Source: Solanum dulcamara
Lineage: Eukaryota > Streptophyta > Magnoliopsida > Solanales > Solanaceae
Reading direction: 5' to 3'
DNA: 64,000 bases
Assembly: GCF_947179165.1 (NCBI RefSeq)
Contig: NC_077244.1
Location: forward strand, 73,764,144-73,828,143
The notes beneath the pieces are model-generated. The model worked only from the letters and a program-made list of their open reading frames with translations. It had not been told where the DNA came from and made no database searches. The position numbers were made by a program, and so were the translations under genes. Positions 1 through 10,334 of the stretch are shown one piece after another (the first letter of the stretch is position 1; every line of letters begins with the position of its first letter).

Positions 1-1370
1 TTGTAGACAACCTACAAAGTCTAGGTAATATAGCTCCACAACTCCATCAAATGCCTCCATTCATAGTTTCAGGTACTGCTCCACCTGTTCTCTCAGCAGA
101 GGATACATGTGTGCATCCAAGAGGTGATGAGCAACACTGGGTACCTACACAACCACCCACTGATGCAGGTGGATCTGAGGTAGCTGAACCAACTATCACT
201 AGAAGATCTGTCAGATCCAAACAGCCTCTCATTTGGCTGAAAGATTTTGTTTCTCTGACTGCCAAACAGGATGTCCAATATCCCCTGTCCAACTATGTAG
301 CCTATTCACATCTTTCACCATCTCATCAGTGTTTTATTGCAGCTACATCCTCTGTGATAGAACCCACAAGCTATGCTGAAGCAATCAAAGATCCCAGATG
401 GGTTGAAGCTATGCAGACTGAGATCCAGGCCTTAGAAAGCAACAACACCTGGGAGATCACTTTATTACCTGCAGGAAAAAGACCTATTGGCTGTAGATGG
501 ATATACAAGGTCAAGTACAAATCCACAGGAGAAATAGAGAGGTTCAAAGCAAGGTTAGTTGCAAAAGGTTACAGCCAACAGGAAGGAATTGATTACAAGG
601 AGACCTTCTCTCCTGTTGTGAAAATGGTCACTGTCAGAGCCATTCTCTCCATTGCTGTCTCTAAGAATTGGCACATCCATCAAATGGATGTCTTCAATGC
701 CTTCCTCCATGGGGACCTTGAGGATGAAATATATATGCAGCTTCCTCAGGGATTTGTCAGTCAAGGGGAGAAGGTGTGTAGACTAACAAAGTCCCTTTAT
801 GGGCTCAAGCAGGCTCCAAGGCAGTGGAATCACAAACTCACTGAAGCTCTAACCTCTCTTGAGTTCAAACAAAGTCAATATGATTACTCCTTGTTCATTA
901 ACAAGTCAACAGAAGGTATTGTAATTGTCCTTGTATATGTAGATGACATGTTAATAACTGGTAGCAGCCTTAAACTGATAGAAGACACAAAGCAGGCTCT
1001 ACAAAGAGCCTTCAAAATGAAAGACTTGGGGGAGCTCAAATACTTCCTAGGAATTGAGTTTGCAAGAACCACAGAAGGTGTACTCATGCATCAAAGGAAG
1101 TATACCCTTGAACTTATATCTGAGGTAGGACTATCTGCAGCCAAACCAGCAGGAACTCCCATAGACACCAACATCAAGCTCACATCAAGGCAGTATGATG
1201 ATCATGTGAACAAGAAGCTGGAAGAATCAGAAGATCCTTTGGTAGATCAAGCTGCATATCAGAAACTTATAGGTAAGCTACTGTACCTCAATATGACAAG
1301 ACCTGACATCTCCTTCAGTACTCAGACACTGAGTCAGTTTCTAAATCAACCAAAAAGGTCCCATATGGAG
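1..1370 (+). mobile_element. Ty1/copia retrotransposon pol fragment (integrase tail and reverse transcriptase)
   Basis: The frame is open from base 3, so the element enters from beyond the left edge. It encodes the linker after integrase and then the copia reverse transcriptase: FKARLVAKGYSQ, the QMDVFNAFLHGDL block near 680-720 and the catalytic YVDDMLITGS block near 937-965. These motifs are specific to the RVT_2 family. The frame runs without a stop up to 1370, where the sequence switches abruptly to inverted gag-integrase sequence on the other strand. The last 324 bases (1047-1370) recur at 3425-3748. This is a rearranged element, not a host gene. Confidence 0.93.
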
Positions 1371-3424
1371 CTCAAAACAGCTACTGCTTTTGATGATGCT
1401 GGAAGAAAATACAGGTCTAGTTTGCTTGGCAAATGGACACACTAAGCACTCAGACACCTTACACATACTAACTTTATTCATATTGAATATCTTGGCAAGT
1501 ACAGCTGAAGATACATGTCCTAGCCTTTTATGCCATAGCTCCATATTGGATTCCTTGTTTGTTGACTGACCAGCATCTACAGAGTTGGCAGAAACTTGAG
1601 TCTTACTTGCAATATCTTGATTTAATTTGCTCCATAGCAGATATAAGCCACCCTCTTCTCTACCAACTTCCTTCACCTTCCCAGTGTAGAGCTCCTGGAA
1701 AACACAGAAATCAGGGAAGAAAGAGACTGAACACCCTAACTCCTTGGTTATTTTGCTAACAGACATTAAGTTGTACTTGAATCCCGGAACATGGAACACA
1801 TTAGTGATCAGACTTCTAGATGGTAGACTACAAGATCCAATGTGAGTTACTTGAGTTGTATCACCATTTGGTAAACACACATCCTTCGAAGAGTCAAGTT
1901 TAAGTACAGACTCTTTTAGCAGCATCTCCATCTTAGACACCATATGGTTTGTTGCACCTGTATCCACAATCCATACATCACTATTTTCAGTTACAAACAA
2001 GGCCTTACCTGCATTGTTTGCCTTATTGCAATCAGGTACATTGGCTCTTGATCCTGACTGTTGATTCATCATCATAAGAATCTGCTCATACTGATCTTTT
2101 GTGAATGTACACCCCTGCAGTAGTTGCTTGACCTCTTTCTGAGCTGTCTTGTGAGAGGTAGATGCTGATAGTTTGTTTTCATTGTGCTGTCCTGTGCTGT
2201 TTCTATCCCATATTGCTTCACTATTCACATTTGTGTTCAAACCATAAGAAAAACTAGCCTGACCTGACTGATGTAGTTGGTTAGTGTCTGCATGAACCAT
2301 GTTTGCACTCTGAACCTTCCTTTTGGACTTGAAATCTGGGGGGTATCCCACCACCTTATAGCAGGACTCTTTTGTGTGGCCTCTACACTTACAGAACTCA
2401 CAGATTAAGAATGTATTTTTCTTAAACCTGTTATTAACACCTGAACCATTTCCAACTCTAGAGTACATGGCTATTGAATCAGAATTTGATGAATAAAGCC
2501 CCAAATTGTTGATGCCTGTCACCACAGACTTCTGACTTTCATCTCCTACTATCATAGCATATGCTTGATTGATAGTAGGTAAAGGATCTATCATGAGAAT
2601 CTGACTCCTAGCTTGATGATATGTGTCGTTCAACCCCATTAGGAACTGATACAACTTTTGTCTATTCATGTGGACCAGAAATCCTCTGGATTTCTCACAA
2701 TTACAACATGGTGAAGGCACTAACACTTCAAACTCATCCCACAGTGCCTTCAGCCTCGTATAATATGTTGAAACAGACGTTGTTCCTTGTTGTAAAGTAG
2801 CTATTTCTTTGTGTAAACTGTAGGTTCTAGATCCATCAACCCTGTCAAACCTCTCTTGCAAGTCAGACCACACACTTGAAGCATTTGACGCAAATGCAAT
2901 TCCACTAAGTAGGCTCTTTGTTACTGAGTTCATAAGCCATGATAATACAATCGCATTTACCCTTTCCCAATGTCCCCATAACTCTTCACTATACATTTCT
3001 TTTCTGCATGTACCATCCACAAGACCTAACTTGTTTCTTCCTAGCAAGGCTAGTTTTATTGATCGATTCCACAAGGTATAGTTTTCAATTCCTTGCAACT
3101 GGAACGATATGATACTGATACCACTTACATCCGTGGGACTAAGGAATAATGGATGATTATAGTCAATACTTTGTCCATTATTACCTGCTGAGTTTGATGA
3201 ACCTGATGCAGCCACTCGTTGAGCTGAATCTGTGGCTTCGCCTGTCATCCTTTTGTCCTTTTAGCTCTTTGTTGCGGAAATTAGTTTGGGCTTCGATGAA
3301 GCTTCAATGAAGCTCAGATCTGTAAAAAAAAAACTTAGCTAGAGCTTGATTTTTCGATTGAATCCTTGACTCTGATTTTTCCGAGTCTTTGACTCAACTT
3401 TCTGAGCTTCTTACTGCGATCGGG
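1371..3424 (-). mobile_element. Inverted copia gag-protease-integrase N-terminal block
   Basis: A long minus-strand frame starts at ATG 3248 and runs to the junction near 1371. In order it shows a UBN2/retrotran gag region, a CCHC zinc knuckle (CEFCKCRGHTKESC, C-X2-C-X4-H-X4-C), an aspartic protease motif (WIVDTGATNHM) and a GAG-pre-integrase zinc motif (LWHKRLGH followed by CLVC). It stops where the integrase core should begin, and the last few residues are read from abutting RT sequence. Bases 3249-3424 look like the 5' leader, in minus orientation. They share the 13-mer GTAAGAAGCTCAG with the plus-strand LTR region at 4606-4618. The block is oriented opposite to the pol fragments on both sides. 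Confidence 0.9.
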
Positions 3425-4330
3425 CTAGGAATTGAGTTTGCAAGAACCACAGAAGGTGTACTCATGCATCAAAGGAAGTATACCCTTGAACTTATATCTG
3501 AGGTAGGACTATCTGCAGCCAAACCAGCAGGAACTCCCATAGACACCAACATCAAGCTCACATCAAGGCAGTATGATGATCATGTGAACAAGAAGCTGGA
3601 AGAATCAGAAGATCCTTTGGTAGATCAAGCTGCATATCAGAAACTTATAGGTAAGCTACTGTACCTCAATATGACAAGACCTGACATCTCCTTCAGTACT
3701 CAGACACTGAGTCAGTTTCTAAATCAACCAAAAAGGTCCCATATGGAGGCTGCACTAAGGATTGTCAAATACTTGAAGAAACAACCTGGACAAGGTATAT
3801 TATTGTCCAGTTAGTCAGATAGGCAGGTCACTGCATTTTGTGATGCAGATTGGGCTGCTTGCCCACTAACCAGGAAGTCAGTCACAGGGTTCATGATCAA
3901 GATGGGAAAGTCTCTGGTCTCATGGAAGGCAAAGAAACAAACCACAGTATCAAGGAGCTCAGCTGAAGCTGAATATAGAAGTATGGCCTCGACTGTATCA
4001 GAACTTGTATGGCTGCTGGGTATGTTGAAAGAAGTGGATGCAGATGTTGAGCTGCCTGTTCAAATGTATAGTGATAGCAAAGCTGCAATTCAGATTGCAG
4101 CAAATCCAGTATATCACGAAAGAACAAAGCACATAGAGATAGATTGCCATTTTATCAGAGAAAAACTGCAGCAAGGCCTGATAAAGGTAAGTTACTTACC
4201 AACTCAAGAACAACCTGCAGATTTGTTAACTAAAGGGCTCTCAAGGGTTCAACATGAGCATCTTTTGTCCAAGCTAGGAGCTTTGAACATCTTTGCACCT
4301 CCTAGCTTGAAGGGGAGTGTTGAGATGTAA
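3425..4330 (+). mobile_element. Copia pol 3' part: repeated RT end and RNase H
   Basis: The first 324 bases repeat 1047-1370, identical by eye. The frame then continues into the copia RNase H domain: FCDADWAACP, SSAEAEYRSMA and KHIEIDCHFIREKL. One in-frame TAG (3812-3814) interrupts an otherwise open frame, which ends at the TAA of 4328-4330. A polypurine tract (GAAGGGGAG, 4309-4317) lies directly before the LTR start, as expected for the 3' end of a copia element. Confidence 0.92.
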
Positions 4331-4620
4331 AGACTAGTTAGGAAATTAGTTAGAAGTAGGGGTATTATGGTCAATTCCATCTGTCTTGCTTAAACAAACT
4401 AACTACCAATTAGTTAGTTTGTTAGTCTAAGTAACTATGTATATATATACATGTATATGTAATCAAAGGAATAAGGATTAGGGCATTCTTTCACAGAAGC
4501 CCCAATAATGAAAATATCTTCCTCTCTCTACTCTCTCTACTCGCTCTACTCTCTCTACTCTAACTTCTCTCAATCTTCATCTTCTTCTCTATACTGAGCT
4601 TAGATGTAAGAAGCTCAGTA
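4318..4620 (+). mobile_element. 3' LTR of the copia element (right end uncertain)
   Basis: Starts TGTTGAGATG immediately after the polypurine tract. It carries a TATA-like stretch (4438-4452), CT-rich tracts of a transcribed leader and the GTAAGAAGCTCAG 13-mer shared with the inverted block. The CA-ending right terminus was not located with certainty, so 4620 is approximate. Confidence 0.65.
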
Positions 4621-5036
4621 AGTAGCTTAGAAAACTTCAGAGAGGTTAGTGGAAGACTCTAGATTTTTGTAGAAGCTTGTAGAGAAGTCTTGAAAGACTT
4701 GGAATTCTCTAGAGTGTGTGAAGAGTTTTAGAGTAGGAACTTCTTTATAAATATGGAAGGACTTGTATAGTAAATTTTATTTACACTTAGGCCCCTTAGG
4801 AGTAGCATAAATAAAGGGGGCATTCATTTGTAGCAAACCATCAAGCAATCAAGCATTCTTCCAAAGCAATACAAAAGCCTTCTTCGTAAAAGTTCTTCTG
4901 TCTTTCTTACAGTCTAGCGGTCCCTTAGCGATCTAGTCTTAAAGACTTACTTGAGCTTGCAAGATCGTGAAAGATTCGTAAGTAAGTTGTCAAGTGCCGC
5001 ACAGAAGTCTTAATTGAAGTCTAAGTCCGTGACACT
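4621..5036 (+). mobile_element. Second LTR-like sequence
   Basis: Contains a TATA box (TATAAATA near 4746), then a leader-like region rich in CAAGCAATCAAGCATTC, and ends near CCGTGACA. The build resembles an LTR of a different retrotransposon family lying against the copia LTR. No coding sequence accompanies it. The boundaries are approximate. Confidence 0.4.
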
Positions 5037-5040
5037 ATGA

Positions 5041-6360
5041 ACCATTATTGTGAAGTGACTTAAACCCCCTTTCATGCACTCCAAGGAAAAAATCAACACA
5101 TAACAAGACATAATTGGTGGTTTGGTCATGTAAAATCGGTGTATACTACAAGATTAGGTTGCCTTTTCTTTTAGCAATGGCACATGTCGTAAGAAAAAAA
5201 GATTGGGAAAAAATTATAACCAAAAACTTACAGGTCATTTCGACTTTGTTATTATAATAATTCACTCGATATGCAGACAAGTTTAAGAGGTTGTCGATGA
5301 CTTATGGCCAAACACCCTTTTACTATGTTTAAAAGAAGAAAACAATAATTGCAATTTCTTATTAGTCATCACCGCATTTTTCATCCCTCTTTAATTTTAG
5401 GGGATGGATATATAATAATGTACCGATTATTATGGCTCAAATTTCTAAATACGGTCCCTTAATATTCATACCTAGTAATACTTATGTGTGTGAGGCCGAC
5501 GTTTAGGTTTGATTAAAATTTAAAAGTGAATCCTATAGATAGAGAGAGAATTCCTCATTTTTATAGGAACTTTTATTAGAATAAATGATATCTCCAATTA
5601 TAGGTCATTTGAAATAATGCACACAATAGTAAAAGATAACTTTCATCTCGTTTTAAATTTTGTAATAAATATAATAAGCTTATAAATATTTTAAAATATT
5701 AAAATAGTGTGTTCAGATAATAAATAAGCTTACAAATGTCTTGGATGGTTGTTATTTTATCATAATCCATTGACATATCTAATGATACTAAATTTATGAA
5801 AATATTAAAATAATACTAAATATGGAGTAATATAATAAAACTTAAATATTATTTACAAGCAGTTTAATATAATCATTATTAATTGTATTTGGAATTTCCA
5901 TTATGATAGACTAGTGTTCAGATATATAATAGAAGATAACCTACAAAATATGATTTGAAAATAGGAATTTTGTTTTTTCAAAAGATATATGATAGAGATA
6001 TTACAGAAAGCTTTGAGAATCTTTAATCTTATCTAAAGTTCAATTTTTTTTTGTCAATTTTTTTTTCCAATTATGTAATGCCCTTTACATATAGTAAAAA
6101 ATGTAAATGATAATTATAACAAACCATACAGATACAGTTTTTATAAGTTAAATTTCTCCACTTCATATGAAAGCTATAGCAGTACTCGACATCTATTAAA
6201 CAATATCAAGAACAAAGTCATATCATGCCCTCAGGAGAAAATAGTGATGATTGTCATGAATGCTATCATTGAGGATATGTACAAGAATGCCTTTGCCGTT
6301 ATCTAATATTTTTTGCATAATTTCAAAAGTATTGTGAGTTTTAGTGCTAAACACTTTTAA
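5041..6360. other. Gene-free AT-rich intergenic DNA
   Basis: No convincing exon, RNA gene or element termini seen. Long A+T tracts, and stops in all frames. Confidence 0.6.
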
Positions 6361-7010
6361 AATTGGATCCATTAAATTCAAATTCTAAATCCACCTCCAT
6401 AAAAGACTAATATGAATACATTAATTATCTCGTTTACTTGCTCAAACATAGGTGCAAGCTAGAAAAATAACACTACATTTCTATTTATGAAAAAGATTTT
6501 TGAATTGCTAATTTTGTTTTTGTTCTTATCAATTAGTACCACGTTTTCCACCCGTCTTTTGGATGGATATGGGGAAGGTATGGACAAGGGCGGAGCTAGA
6601 AGCTCGGTTGAATTCATTATTTTTTGTTTAAATAGTATATTTGTATTAAAAATTTTATTAAATATATATAAATATTAAGTTTAGATCCATTAAATTCAAA
6701 TTCTAAATCCACCTCCATAAAAGACTAATATGAATACATTAATTATCTCGTTTATTTGCTCAAACATAGGTGCAAGCTAGAAAAATAACACTAAGTTTCT
6801 ATTTATGAAAAAGATTTTTGAATTGCTAATTTTGTTTTACTTCTTATCAATTACTACCACGTTTATCACCCGTCTTTTGGATGGATAAGGGGAAGGTATG
6901 GACAAAGATTTTTGAATTGCTAATTTTGTTTTACTTCTTATCAATTAGCACCACGTTTTTCTCCCGTCTTTTGGATGGATACGGGGAAGGTATGAACAAG
7001 GTACGGTTGA
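6361..7010 (+). repeat. Tandem repeat carrying three copies of a signal-peptide exon
   Basis: A unit of about 318 bp is repeated: the sequence before and through the ATG at 6487 recurs at 6805. A third, shorter copy (about 98 bp) starts near 6903. Copy 1 reads MKKIFELLILFLFLSIS then TTFSTRLLDGYGE, a hydrophobic secretion signal followed by GAAG/GTATGG, a good splice donor at 6577/6578. Copy 2 has a stop at 6886-6888 after RLLDG. Copy 3 lacks the ATG. This looks like the first exon of a secreted small protein that has lost its downstream exons. I do not recognise the family. The donor is phase 1 and does not match the phase 0 acceptors of the cystatin gene just downstream. Confidence 0.55.
6487..6577 (+). 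pseudogene. Orphan signal-peptide exon (copy 1)
   Basis: Thirty codons from ATG to a plausible donor. It has a basic start (MKK), a hydrophobic core of about 14 residues and a possible cleavage near TTFST. Read through without splicing it ends after 63 codons in AT-rich repeat sequence, so the unspliced form is unlikely to be real. No partner exon in matching phase was found before the multicystatin promoter. Confidence 0.35.
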
Positions 7011-7261
7011 GTTCATTAATTTTTGCTTAAATAATATATTTATATTAAATTTTTTATTAAATATGTATAAATATTAAGTTTAGAATCCAGTTAAAATGAT
7101 TATTATAAAATTCAAAAAACATATATATAGCTATAGTATAGCTACTATTCAAAACTTATAAAATTGAAATTCTGACTCGATCTATCATCTAGTCTTTTTA
7201 GGCTTTTTGTCATTGATAACGTGGTACAATGAATATGATCTCTTCTCGTTATCTTTATCCC

Positions 7262-7269
7262 TATAAATA
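7262..7269 (+). promoter_or_regulatory. TATA box of the multicystatin gene
   Basis: TATAAATA, 66 bases upstream of the ATG at 7328, followed by a short unstructured leader. Spacing fits a plant core promoter. Confidence 0.6.
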
Positions 7270-7327
7270 GCCGTGCAGAGTTTGCCATTTTTCTCATCAC
7301 AGAAATATTCCTTCTTCTTACAGCATA

Positions 7328-8803
7328 ATGGCAAAGCAATCGGGAGGCATTATCGATGTTCCATGCCCAAACAGCCTTGAATTTCAAGATCTTGCTCGTT
7401 TTGCTGTCGATGATTATAATCACAAACATCCTGACAGTGTAACGAATTTTACTTTGATTTAACAACCATATTGACACCTATTTAGCTTGTTATTAAAAGT
7501 TATTCCAAGTTATATGTGTTTGTATGTAGATCGTTAGTGCACATAACTTAAACTCTCTATCGATCACATCACGCGTTTGTTATTAAAATAAGGCTAACTC
7601 TTTTTATTACTAAATATTCATGACTTATTAATTGTTTCAGAATTCTGCATTGGAGTTTGTGAACGTTTTGGGCGTGAAGGAACAAATAGTTGATGGAATA
7701 ATGTACTATATAACACTTGAAGCAACTGATGGTGGAAAGAAGAAAAAATATGAAGCCAAGATTTGGGTGAAGAAATGGGAGGACTTCAAAAAAGTTGTAG
7801 AATTTAATCTTGTTGGTGATGATGGCCCAAAGCCGGGAGGCATTATCGACGTTTCATGCGAAAATAACCTGGAATTCCAAGATCTTGCTCGTTTTGCTGT
7901 CGATGATTATAATCACAAACATCCTGTAACGAATTTTACTTTGATTTAACAACCATATTGACACCTATTTAGCTTGTTATTAAAAGTTATTCCAAGTTAT
8001 ATGTGCTTGTATGTAGATAGTTAGTGCACAGAACTTAAACTCTCTATTGATCACATCACGCGTTTGCTATTAAAATAAGGCTAACTCTTTTTATTACTAA
8101 ATATTCATGACTTATTAATTGTTTCAGAATTCTGCATTGGAGTTTGTGAACGTTTTGGGCGTGAAGGAACAAATAGTTGATGGAATAATGTACTATATAA
8201 CACTTGAAGCAACTGATGGTGGAAAGAAGAAAAAATATGAAGCCAAGATTTGGGTGAAGAAATGGGAGGACTTCAAAAAAGTTGTAGAATTTAATCTTGT
8301 TGGTGATGATGGCCCAAAGCCGGGAGGCATTATCGACGTTTCATGCGAAAATAACCTGGAATTCCAAGATCTTGCTCGTTTTGCTGTCGATGATTATAAT
8401 CACAAACATCCTGTAACGAATTTTACTTTGATTTAACAACCATATTGACACCTATTTAGCTTGTTATTAAAAGTTATTCCAAGTTATATGTGTTTGTATG
8501 TAGATAGTTAGTGCACAGAACTTAAACTCTCTATTGATCACATCACGCGTTTGCTATTAAAATAAGGCTAACTCTTTTTATTACTAAATATTCATGACTT
8601 ATTAATTGTTTCAGAATTCTGTATTGGAGTTTGTGAACGTTTTGGGCGTGAAGGAACAAATAGTTGATGGAATAATGTACTATATAACACTTGAAGCAAC
8701 TGATGGTGGAAAGAAGAAAAAATATGAAGCCAAGATTTGGGTGAAGGAATGGGAGAAATTCAAGGAAGTTCAACAATTCAAGCAGCTTCTTGGTGATGAA
8801 TGA
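7328..8803 (+). CDS. Multicystatin, three phytocystatin domains (cysteine protease inhibitor)
   Basis: Exons 7328-7438, 7641-7925, 8128-8412 and 8615-8803, all phase 0 with GT-AG introns of 202 bp; total 289 residues. Each domain has the N-terminal Gly-Gly (GGIIDV), the plant-specific LARFAVDDYN helix motif and the papain-binding QIVDG loop. Exon 1 holds the first half of domain 1, exons 2 and 3 each join the second half of one domain to the first half of the next, and exon 4 completes domain 3. There is no signal peptide, as in potato multicystatin, so the product is probably cytosolic. The family blocks papain-like proteases and serves in defence and storage. The second hairpin, usually Pro-Trp, is Lys-Trp in domains 1-2 and Glu-Trp in domain 3. 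Exon 1 carries an extra Asp-Ser just before the splice. Potato multicystatin has eight domains; this one has three. Confidence 0.88.
7632..8605 (+). repeat. Two near-identical 487-bp tandem exon-intron units
   Basis: Bases 7632-8118 and 8119-8605 match almost completely, introns included. The two encoded 95-residue exon products are identical. One intron difference is visible (TGTGCTTG against TGTGTTTG near 8003/8490). A third partial unit continues to exon 4. Identity in introns points to very recent duplication or gene conversion. Confidence 0.9.
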
Positions 8804-8855
8804 ATCTACTCTTATGTTGGTGAGAAATGAAGTTACTATTATGTTGGTGAGAAAT

Positions 8856-8995
8856 AAATCTAGTTTATTTATCTGGATTGTATTATTTGAATGTTGTGTG
8901 GCATGAAGTTAGTATTATGTTTGTGAGAAATAATGACAGATTTATTAATCTGGATGTATTTGTATGTTGTGTTGTAAGCGTATATCAATAAATTT
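8856..8995 (+). terminator. Probable polyadenylation region of the multicystatin gene
   Basis: AATAAATC near 8854 and ATCAATAAATTT near 8985, with TTGT-rich sequence between them. These are plant-like near-upstream signals after the stop at 8801-8803. Confidence 0.35.
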
Positions 8996-10085
8996 AAAGT
9001 TTTTACGTTTGACGTATATATTTCATATTTAATTATGTGTGTGAACTCTCCATCGATCATGATTCCAAGTTCCAACTCATGGCGTGTATTAGTCACACGT
9101 CTCATGTTGTACGCATAAATCTGTGTTTTTAACCAGTTTTTAAACGGATTTAAATCTCAAATCTGGAACATCTTAGTTGAACCTATATAATCTCAATTAA
9201 AACAGTCTTATTCTCCACTTTTTAACCCATATGTCCTTGCGGAGTCGGCTTAATTCACAATAATAAATGCACTAATATGATGAACACAATAAATTTCATT
9301 AACTAAGAATAATAAGAATAAAGCATTACGCTTATAGTAATATTTTACTATATATGTGTATACATTCGAAATGTTAATGTAGATATAACTAAAATACTAT
9401 GGTTTATTTTCGTCTAAACATACAAGATATCTAAATTTAACATTTAAATGGGGGAAGGTATAGTTTATATCACTGTGTTATATGCTAAGTATACCTCCCT
9501 AGCTGGCTGACAAGAAAAGTGGGCACCTTCCCCCTACCCAAAACAATTAATTACTGGAAATTGTTTGAAATGTCTGTTTTAAACTAATTAATAACATTTG
9601 CAGTACTGCTATTTTGTTTTATTGTATTAGTCAAGAAAATAGTTCTCTGTCTATTGAATGCTTAGCTCAAATTTTAAACTTCGACTCTATCGTAGACGTG
9701 AATCATTTTGAGTGAATAATATATCAAAAGATTTGAAATATCAAGTGGGGCTCATATTTTAAATTTGGGATTGTTTAGATAAGACTTTGAATTGGTCGAA
9801 ATTGAAGAAAAAATCAGCTTGTGAGGAAGATGAACTGCTACAATATATAGATATTGTATAATTAGTGTATGTAGATGTATATAAACCTCTGGGACATAGT
9901 TATACATCATATATACATGCAGCTATTTTTGTTGAATTTTTTTTGGGTCATTTGTATGATTATGTAAGTAGCGCAATATTATTCATGACTTACTAGTTCC
10001 CATGCTTCAAATGCATTGTTACTAAGTGGATTAGTTGATTAATTATTCATGACTTACTAGTTCTTTTATTTGAACAATATATACT
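8996..10085. other. Intergenic DNA downstream of the multicystatin gene
   Basis: AT-rich, no gene recognised. Short stretches near 9990-10070 (ATTCATGACTTACTAG repeated) resemble the intron ends of the cystatin units, suggesting the decayed copy below once had the same gene structure. Confidence 0.45.
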
Positions 10086-10091
10086 TTGTGT

Positions 10092-10284
10092 ATTTCATAA
10101 TGCTCTTTTGGAGTTTGTAGAGATTTTGAGTGTGAAGGAACAAGTAGTTGGTGGAATAATATACTAGTATATAACACTTAAGCAATTGACGATGGAAAGA
10201 AGAAAATATATGAGACCAAGATTTGGGTGAATGAATGGGAGGACTTCAATGAAGTTCAAGAATTTAAGCTTGTTGGTGATGATT
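10092..10284 (+). pseudogene. Decayed phytocystatin exon
   Basis: Homologous to exon 4 of the multicystatin gene: GTGAAGGAACAAGTAGTTGG encodes VKEQVVGG, followed by an ITLE-like stretch and by AAGATTTGGGTGAATGAATG (KIWVNEW). A short insertion near 10160 and frameshifts break it. No first half-domain was found upstream. It is a leftover of a larger cystatin array. Confidence 0.75.
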
Positions 10285-10334
10285 ACTCTAATTGTATAAT
10301 CTTATTGAGCATTAAATCTTTTGGTTATTAAGAA

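Noticed and set aside
47..292. Minus-strand ORFs inside the copia pol region
   Set aside because: Shadows of the RT frame, with no protein motifs.
3113..3124. TGGTATCAG on the minus strand, like a tRNA-Met primer binding site
   Set aside because: It lies inside the gag coding frame, not next to an LTR, so it is coincidence.
6487..6577. Signal-peptide exon as the true first exon of a secreted multicystatin
   Set aside because: The donor is phase 1 whereas cystatin acceptors are phase 0, and the cystatin gene has its own TATA box and ATG.
7145..7477. 110-codon minus-strand ORF over cystatin exon 1
   Set aside because: Antisense to a confirmed exon; no family features.
7632..7949. Separate 105-residue single-exon cystatin genes in each 487-bp unit
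   Set aside because: The ATG is in intron sequence and the tail VTNFTLI is intron read-through. Splice sites join the exons into one gene.
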